Positions 6,677 through 10,817 of a stretch of 10,817 nucleotides of DNA are shown in pieces (the first letter of the stretch is position 1; each line of letters starts with the position of its first letter). The stretch is from Bifidobacteriaceae bacterium (GTDB taxonomy: Bacteria > Actinomycetota > Actinomycetes > Actinomycetales > WQXJ01), in assembly GCA_031278675.1 (NCBI GenBank), contig JAITJY010000196.1, forward strand, positions 1-10,817. Reading direction: 5' to 3'. The position numbers and the translations under genes are program-made. The notes below the pieces were generated by a model. It made no database searches and was not told where the DNA came from. It saw only the letters and a program-made list of their open reading frames with translations.

Positions 6677-8230
6677 CTACGCGTCCGTTTCGCCGAGTGC
6701 GCTTTTGGCTGCGCTGCGACCGAAGACGAGCGTGGAAAGAATACCGGTACCGGTTCCGGGGTAATACGACCCCATGAATCCGCCCGCTACCTGCCCTGCG
6801 GCGTAGAGGTGGGGGATCACATCGCCGTTGGTGTCGAGAACCTGGCCATCGGTGTTGATCTTCAGCCCACCCAAAGCCCCGAGGCTGTAGTCGTAGCTCC
6901 GGGTAGCGTAATACGGCGGTGCATCAATGGTTTCCAGGCCGCATGAGCGGGTCGGGAATTGGCTGTCGACCTTTTCGGCGGTAGACATATCGGCGTTCCA
7001 GGTGTCGAGCGCCGCCCTGAGATTCACAGCCGGTACGTCAATCTGTTCGGCGAGCCCTTCGACGGTGTCCGAGACGAACACGGTGCCGTCGGCGATCTCC
7101 GTCGAGAAGTCATCGCTCATTGGGCTCACGCCGCCGACCATCGCTCCGGTGAGCGCGGCGGCTTTCGCATCGAAGATGCCCCAGGCGATATGGTCCTCTT
7201 GCGCGAAGATTTGACGCAAGACCCAGGCGTAATGATCCGATTCGCTGACGAAGCGACGGCCGTAGGTGTTCACGATGATGCCGGGGACCTCGGGCACGCC
7301 GGGAAGCGTCGGAGTGCCGCCGATGTTATTCGATAGACCGATGAAGCCGCCCATACCCGCGAGTGCCGCACCGACCGCCATGCCCATGCGTAAACCATCA
7401 CCTTTGTTGGTGGCAACCGTCAGCGCACGTTCGTCTTTGAGTGCCTGGACCATGTGGTAGTTAAACGCCTTGGCGAACTCCTCGCTGCGATCGTAACTAC
7501 AGGTCGCGAGAATGACGGCCTTCTTGCCGTGATAGCGCTTGTTGTCGCTGGCGATGACGCCGGTCACCACGCCATCGGCGTTTTGAACTAGCTGCGATCC
7601 CGCCGTGTTGTAGACGAATTCGACCCCGGCGTCTTCTGCGGCCTTTAGAAGTGCGGCGATATGGGCCTGGCCGTACATGAGGTCGTTCTCGTCGGTGCCG
7701 GCGAGGTGGATACGGGGCTTGATGACGTCCGGGTCGACGTTGGGGATGGTGCCGTTTCCATACACGACTTCATAGTTGATGCCAAGATCCTTCATGAATT
7801 CGATTGCGGAAGGCGCTTGTTCGCAGGCGAACCGTACGAGGTCTTCGTCGAGCTGGCCTTCTCCGCACTGGAGATAGTACTCAGCATGCTTTTCGGGGGT
7901 GTCATCGGTTATTCCGGTCGAGAGCTTTTGCTCCTCGGTTCCCGCCGCCTGGATCACTCCCGACGAGTTGGCGGTGTTGCCGCCCGCCATTGCCGCAGCT
8001 TCGAGCACGGTCACCTGTGCCCCTTCCCGTGCGGCCACGACTGCGGCGGCCAACCCGGCACCCCCTGCACCGACGATGACGATGTCCGATTCGGTGTCCC
8101 AAGTGCCGGTGTCGGCTGCCGGTTCGTCTTTGGCTCCCGGTGCGCATCCGGCTATGCCCATACCCGCAAGACCTGCCGCAGCGATGCCGGCTCCGGTGAG
8201 AAAATTCCTTCGAGATACGCTTGCTCCCAT
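6677..8230 (-). CDS. Tat-exported lipoprotein FAD-dependent reductase (flavocytochrome c / fumarate reductase flavoprotein-like), 517 aa
   Basis: A second FAD_binding_2 oxidoreductase, shorter than and clearly different from the first. The twin-arginine signal SRRNFL (6-11) precedes a hydrophobic segment and lipobox IAGC with Cys29. The Rossmann motif GAGGAG is at 54-59, E77 sits at the end of the second strand, and MAGGNT is at 81-86. A typical NTYGRRFVSES segment occurs mid-protein. The C-terminal FAD part has APPYYATR, GGLKINTDGQV (from 454), LYAAGQVAGG and PGTGTGILSTLVFGR. There is no haem or FMN-binding domain. The expected role is reduction of an unsaturated organic acceptor on the outer membrane face with electrons from an unlinked donor. 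Ketosteroid dehydrogenase-like chemistry cannot be excluded. The start is set by AGGAGGG four bases upstream (8235-8241). It is convergent with the LuxR gene, so it has its own promoter in 8231-8529. Confidence 0.94.
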   Translation of the reverse strand: MGASVSRRNFLTGAGIAAAGLAGMGIAGCAPGAKDEPAADTGTWDTESDIVIVGAGGAGLAAAVVAAREGAQVTVLEAAAMAGGNTANSSGVIQAAGTEEQKLSTGITDDTPEKHAEYYLQCGEGQLDEDLVRFACEQAPSAIEFMKDLGINYEVVYGNGTIPNVDPDVIKPRIHLAGTDENDLMYGQAHIAALLKAAEDAGVEFVYNTAGSQLVQNADGVVTGVIASDNKRYHGKKAVILATCSYDRSEEFAKAFNYHMVQALKDERALTVATNKGDGLRMGMAVGAALAGMGGFIGLSNNIGGTPTLPGVPEVPGIIVNTYGRRFVSESDHYAWVLRQIFAQEDHIAWGIFDAKAAALTGAMVGGVSPMSDDFSTEIADGTVFVSDTVEGLAEQIDVPAVNLRAALDTWNADMSTAEKVDSQFPTRSCGLETIDAPPYYATRSYDYSLGALGGLKINTDGQVLDTNGDVIPHLYAAGQVAGGFMGSYYPGTGTGILSTLVFGRSAAKSALGETDA

Positions 8231-8529
8231 GATTCCCTCCTAGTGGTTTAGGATTTAGTACCTATCGATATCCGTCTGGATGCGATGGGGGAACCGTACG
8301 GCGGGACACACGAAAAGGGATCACATCGGTGATGTGAATCGCGGGGTGAAACATACAGACCGCCTTATGGATCGTATGCCGTCAAGGGATGGTACGGCAG
8401 GAAACCGTGGGATTTTAGCCTGGATCCACCGATAATCGCCGTAGGGAAGCACCAGACGGGTGCGATAGGTGTTCCTGGCCTGTCAGATATCGGCACCTGC
8501 GCCGAGCGCTGTAGGCTAGGCTGGTCGGC
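8231..8529. promoter_or_regulatory. divergent regulatory region, flavoprotein 2 / 319-aa gene
   Basis: A 299-base stretch without a gene. It holds a Shine-Dalgarno for flavoprotein 2 (8235-8241), an 8-base palindrome TATCGATA (8263-8270), and CCGTACGG (8294-8301). It also holds TCACATC/GATGTGA (8321-8337) and a TGCCGT/ACGGCA inverted repeat with an 11-base loop (8377-8399). For the plus-strand gene, TAGGCT at 8517-8522 ends seven bases before ATG 8530, consistent with a leaderless transcript; no -35 box is obvious. Confidence 0.55.
8321..8337. promoter_or_regulatory. dyad TCACATC-GGT-GATGTGA, candidate operator upstream of flavoprotein 2
   Basis: A perfect 7-base inverted repeat around a 3-base spacer lies about 90 bases upstream of the flavoprotein 2 start. 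Its centre contains CATCGGTGAT, which also occurs at 4962-4971 in the flavoprotein 1/LuxR region. Dyads of this size are typical of dimeric HTH regulators. Confidence 0.45.
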
Positions 8530-9489
8530 ATGGCACTGTTTAAGCCACACAAGACTGCCCCTGCGCCAGACGAGCCACCTCCTGCGTCCCCTGCGTCTCC
8601 TGCGTCCCCGGCGCCTCTCGGCCCTGACCTGGCTGCGGTTCGGGCACTGGCCCTAGCCGCAGCGGAGCGGGAGGGGCTCAGCATTGATCCGGATGCCTCC
8701 GGGCCGGACTGGTTCCAGCTAGTCGACGGCGACATTATCAACCTCCAGCGCCTGTTTGGTATAGCCGCCGCCGCAGCGCCGGCGGATTGGCCCGAACTTG
8801 TCTCCCAGTGGAGCGCAGCCACCCTGGAGTCGATGCGTGCCACGCCGGCTGAGCAACTCGGGGAGGAGGAGTTGCGCCAGCGCATCCGCGCTCGGCTGTG
8901 GCCGACCATCGGCACGGACCTCGAAGACTTCCCCTATGCCCGCAGGATAGTCACCGGGTTGGCGCAGGTGTTGTGCCTGGACTACCCCACCTCAGTGGCC
9001 TGCCTGATGGGCGACCGCCCGCACCACTTGGCTCTGCCCATCGACGAGTTGTACGCGCAGGGCTTGGCCAACGTGTTGGCGGAGCCGTGCCCGGCGCCCC
9101 AGCAGACCAGCATCGAAGGGTTGTTCGAAATCAGCGATGGTTCGCTGTGGATCGCCTCGAAGGCGGCCAGCTTCGGTTCCCTGGTGCCGGACGTGATTGG
9201 CCCAGCACCGCGCGGGGCCTTCCTGATGGTCCCGCGCGATGATCTGCTGTGTTACGCGCCCGTGGTCGGCGAGGACTGGATGCGTCTGCCCGGGATTGTG
9301 GCCAACTTGGCGATGGCGCTGGCGCGCGAAGCACACAGTGAAGGGGCAATGCTCAGTCCTATCGCCTACTACTGGGCGCCGGATGGGACGCTTGAGCGCT
9401 GCTCCGGGAACTCACCCGAGGGCGAACTTGCGGTCACTCCCGGCCCGGCGTTCACCCGCTACCTGCTCGAGGTGGGGACCGACCAGTGA
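8530..9489 (+). CDS. uncharacterised 319-aa protein, possibly DUF1444/YtpQ-like
   Basis: A soluble-looking acidic protein without signal peptide or membrane segment. Residues 9-32 are a Pro/Ala/Ser-rich linker (PAS repeats). The middle (about 36-150) is helical in character, with motifs such as DGDIINLQRLFG and EELRQRIRARLWP. The later part has LAVVLCLDYP-type content (VLCLDYPTSVACLMGD, 152-167), then FEISDGSLWIAS, and GAFLMVPRDDLLCYAPV near 229-245. The last stretch resembles the GALVAVP-R-DLLL segment of DUF1444/YtpQ proteins. I hold that assignment loosely, and no function follows from it. Its stop overlaps the next start (GTGA), so the two form a coupled pair. The start has no real Shine-Dalgarno, but a -10-like TAGGCT sits where a leaderless promoter would place it. 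Confidence 0.85.
   Translation: MALFKPHKTAPAPDEPPPASPASPASPAPLGPDLAAVRALALAAAEREGLSIDPDASGPDWFQLVDGDIINLQRLFGIAAAAAPADWPELVSQWSAATLESMRATPAEQLGEEELRQRIRARLWPTIGTDLEDFPYARRIVTGLAQVLCLDYPTSVACLMGDRPHHLALPIDELYAQGLANVLAEPCPAPQQTSIEGLFEISDGSLWIASKAASFGSLVPDVIGPAPRGAFLMVPRDDLLCYAPVVGEDWMRLPGIVANLAMALAREAHSEGAMLSPIAYYWAPDGTLERCSGNSPEGELAVTPGPAFTRYLLEVGTDQ
8581..8616 (+). repeat. 9-base in-frame tandem repeat (PAS codons)
   Basis: CCTGCGTCC, CCTGCGTCT and CCTGCGTCC are consecutive at 8581-8607, followed by a degenerate unit CCGGCGCCT. They encode Pro-Ala-Ser three times and then Pro-Ala-Pro, within the N-terminal linker of the 319-aa protein. Copy number changes would not break the frame. Confidence 0.9.
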
Positions 9490-9749
9490 CCGCTCCGCTT
9501 CAAGGCGGCGGCGAACTCGTCAGGGGTCAAGCGTTCGGGTGCAGGTATGGCCCGTGGTGGCGCCCCACCTTGTGGTGGCTGTTAGCGTTGGCGCTCACCG
9601 TGGCCAGTGCCTGGCGGTTGCGCTGGCCGGTCACGTCATGGGGGCCGTTGACCCAGGCGGTGGTGCTTGGGGTCGCCTTCCACCTAAGCGATTGGTGGCA
9701 CTGGCGGCGCGCCGCTAGGCGGGCGGCCCGGCCCACGCGATACAGCTAA
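9486..9749 (+). CDS. small membrane protein, 87 aa, two TM helices
   Basis: It starts with GTG 9486, overlapping the upstream stop by four bases (GTGA), so it is probably translated by coupling. The N-terminus is short and polar, then WWRPTLWWLLALALTVASAW (about 24-43) and LTQAVVLGVAFHLSDWWHW (about 55-73) form two helices. The C-terminus is very basic (RRAARRAARPTRYS), which by the positive-inside rule suggests a cytoplasmic tail. I recognise no family. The coupling suggests it is the membrane partner or anchor of the 319-aa protein. Its last codons form the first copy of a 39-base repeat that continues downstream. Confidence 0.7.
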   Translation: MTAPLQGGGELVRGQAFGCRYGPWWRPTLWWLLALALTVASAWRLRWPVTSWGPLTQAVVLGVAFHLSDWWHWRRAARRAARPTRYS

Positions 9750-9808
9750 GCCGAGCACGATGCCGCCCAGCCCACGCGATGTAGCAGGGCCGTTGGACGA
9801 TGCCGCCC
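9732..9808. repeat. two-copy degenerate repeat, 39-40-base period
   Basis: CCCACGCGAT occurs at 9732-9741 and 9771-9780, and GATGCCGCCC at 9759-9768 and 9799-9808, in the same order with diverged bases between. The first copy includes the 3' end of the 87-aa gene. It may be an old tandem duplication. Confidence 0.6.
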
Positions 9809-9819
9809 GACACCTTCGG

Positions 9820-9857
9820 CACCGCCTGGGGCGGCCGCCGGGGCCGCGCTGGCGGTG
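9820..9857 (+). terminator. GC-rich inverted repeat after the 319-aa/87-aa operon
   Basis: CACCGCC (9820-9826) and GGCGGTG (9851-9857) are inverse complements around a 24-base loop that contains the palindrome GCGGCCGC (9831-9838). It lies about 70 bases after the 87-aa gene. There is no T-run, so a terminator role is tentative. Confidence 0.3.
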
Positions 9858-9879
9858 GCCTGGTTGAACCGGGCAAACT

Positions 9880-9902
9880 ACTAGATGGCGCCGCGATCTA
9901 GT
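9880..9902. promoter_or_regulatory. ACTAGAT-N9-ATCTAGT dyad, candidate PadR operator
   Basis: A perfect 7-base inverted repeat (9880-9886 and 9896-9902) lies just upstream of the PadR start, with GGCGCC in the spacer. It would cover the -35 region of a promoter whose -10 is TACGAT at 9910-9915. This suits an autoregulatory operator; PadR proteins commonly repress their own operons through such dyads. Confidence 0.5.
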
Positions 9903-9921
9903 ATTGGGTTACGATATAGAG

Positions 9922-10302
9922 GTGGAAACCGAAGAGTGGCCGGCCGAATGGCTCCGCGGCGCCCTCGAACTGGCCGTGCTGGGCGCGGCTGCGCGCGGCA
10001 CCACCTACGGTTACCAACTGGCGTCCCGGCTGGCGGACGGCGGCATCGGGCAAATCAAAGGCGGCACTCTCTACCCGCTGCTGGGGCGCTTGGAGCGCGA
10101 CGGCCTGCTGGAAGCCCACTGGGGGCCGGGCGATGGCGGCCCGGGACGCAAGTATTACGATCTGACGGCGGCCGGGGCTGACCGGCTCGCCACCCTAGCC
10201 GAAACATGGCGGCGCTTCGCCGCCCGCATCTGCGATCTGACCGAAGGGACAACGGACAATGGCTCACAACCAGAACGCCGGGGCCGCGCACGGCGGCATT
10301 GA
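9922..10302 (+). CDS. PadR-family transcriptional repressor
   Basis: A 126-aa repressor with the PadR winged helix. LRGALELAVLGAAARGTTYGYQL is followed by GTLYPLLGRLERDGLLE, and the wing reads GPGRKYYDLTAAG, with Gly-Arg-Lys-Tyr-Tyr typical of the family. A short C-terminal helix (LATLAETWRRFAARICDL) makes this the small PadR type, which dimerises through that helix. I prefer GTG 9922: six bases separate it from the -10-like TACGAT (9910-9915), consistent with leaderless translation. TTG 9904 would add six residues but lies at the edge of the dyad. The gene overlaps the next one by 44 bases. PadR/HAAS pairs usually form autoregulated operons tied to membrane or drug stress; the inducer here is unknown. 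Confidence 0.9.
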   Translation: METEEWPAEWLRGALELAVLGAAARGTTYGYQLASRLADGGIGQIKGGTLYPLLGRLERDGLLEAHWGPGDGGPGRKYYDLTAAGADRLATLAETWRRFAARICDLTEGTTDNGSQPERRGRARRH

Positions 10303-10817
10303 CCAGCAAATCGCCCCGCACATAGACCCGGAATGGTCCGACGCCTTTATTACCGAACTGCGCTTGTCCGCGGCGGGCGGGCAGGCGATCGGCGCGGCGT
10401 TGGCCGAGGCCGAAAGCCACGTCGCGGCATCAGGCATGAGCGCCCAAGCGGCATTCGGGGACCCGCGCGCCTACGCCCAGGCACTTGATCTACCGCCAAC
10501 ACTCGACCAATCCCCCAAAGCCATGGCAGGCACACTCTGGCCCATCTTGGTCCAGCTAGCCGGCCTCTGGCTGACCCTAGCCGCCGCGCACGGACTGGGC
10601 GCCGGGCAACCGGCGAGGTTCGGGGTGGGCCTAGCGATCCTGATCGCAGTGATCGCCACCATGCCCTGGACCGGGACGTGGTTCCTCCGCCTCGCCTGCG
10701 AGCGGCCGGTGTGGGGTGTGTCGGTCTGGTGCGCTGCGTTCTTGGCGGTAGTCCTCCCGGAGGCGCTGATCCCGCTACATTGGGCGATGCCGTCCGCCCT
10801 CGTCGCGCCCGCCGGTC
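10259..10817 (+). CDS. HAAS-domain membrane protein (DUF1700-like), 3' end outside window
   Basis: ATG 10259 lies inside the PadR gene and is preceded by GAAGGGA (10243-10249). The frame stays open for 186 codons to the window end. Residues about 23-75 match the HAAS pattern found next to PadR genes: EWSDAFITELRL, then IGAALAEAESHVAASG, then AFGDPRAYAQAL. Three hydrophobic helices follow: GTLWPILVQLAGLWLTLAAA, FGVGLAILIAVIATM and VWGVSVWCAAFLAVVLP. The usual arrangement is a cytoplasmic HAAS domain attached to a multi-helix membrane part, co-expressed with the PadR repressor. Its molecular function is not well defined, and the missing C-terminus prevents closer assignment. Confidence 0.8.
   Translation, partial: MAHNQNAGAAHGGIDQQIAPHIDPEWSDAFITELRLSAAGGQAIGAALAEAESHVAASGMSAQAAFGDPRAYAQALDLPPTLDQSPKAMAGTLWPILVQLAGLWLTLAAAHGLGAGQPARFGVGLAILIAVIATMPWTGTWFLRLACERPVWGVSVWCAAFLAVVLPEALIPLHWAMPSALVAPAG

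Noticed and set aside
6519..6946. Plus-strand ORFs following the LuxR gene
   Set aside because: They run through the terminator hairpin and then antisense to flavoprotein 2, with arginine-rich low-plausibility sequence.
7661..8251. 196-aa plus-strand ORF antisense to flavoprotein 2
   Set aside because: Shadow of the FAD-binding half of a well-supported gene.
8321..8337. CRP-type site
   Set aside because: The half-sites are in the inverse order (TCACA…TGTGA rather than TGTGA…TCACA) with seven bases between, so it is not a standard CRP box; kept only as a generic dyad.
9732..9808. Start of a CRISPR array
   Set aside because: Only two diverged copies with a 39-40-base period, no unique-spacer pattern and no cas genes.

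Overview
High-GC actinobacterial DNA. Spot counts on single 60-base lines give about 67% G+C in a flanking gene (9001-9060) and about 57% in the first flavoprotein gene (4321-4380). Actinobacterial signs are GTG/TTG starts, an OmpR-type two-component pair of a kind common in actinomycetes, a PadR gene followed by a HAAS-domain membrane protein, and Tat-exported lipoprotein flavoenzymes. The two flavoproteins and the membrane-embedded LuxR regulator look like the multi-copy families of Coriobacteriia (Eggerthella relatives). The genus cannot be fixed from sequence alone. No rRNA, tRNA, CRISPR array, transposase or phage gene is visible.

Layout. (1) 1-773, minus strand: remains of two translationally coupled genes for secreted proteins. 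One has a peptidoglycan-binding-like domain. Both are interrupted by small indels. (2) 862-2720, plus strand: an intact response regulator and histidine kinase, divergent from region 1. Their original stop/start overlap has been split by a 73-bp partial duplication that creates a 26-codon relay ORF. (3) 2913-8230: a respiratory or reductive accessory module. It has a 616-aa Tat lipoprotein flavoprotein reductase (minus), a divergent 12-TM LuxR-type regulator (plus), and a second, 517-aa Tat lipoprotein flavoprotein (minus) convergent with the regulator. (4) 8530-9749, plus strand: an uncharacterised 319-aa protein (possibly DUF1444/YtpQ-like) coupled by a GTGA overlap to an 87-aa two-helix membrane protein. 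(5) 9922-10817, plus strand: a PadR repressor overlapping a HAAS-domain membrane protein that runs off the window.

How the genes may work together (inference). The 12-TM regulator probably senses a small molecule at the membrane and controls one or both flavoproteins. These would reduce an unsaturated organic electron acceptor outside the cytoplasmic membrane. No cytochrome or other electron donor lies in the window, so the reductases must draw on partners encoded elsewhere. The two-component system and the PadR/HAAS pair look like independent envelope-related regulatory units. The best leads are the reductase-regulator-reductase module with its inter-gene DNA structures, the duplicated RR/HK junction, and the decayed PG-binding operon.
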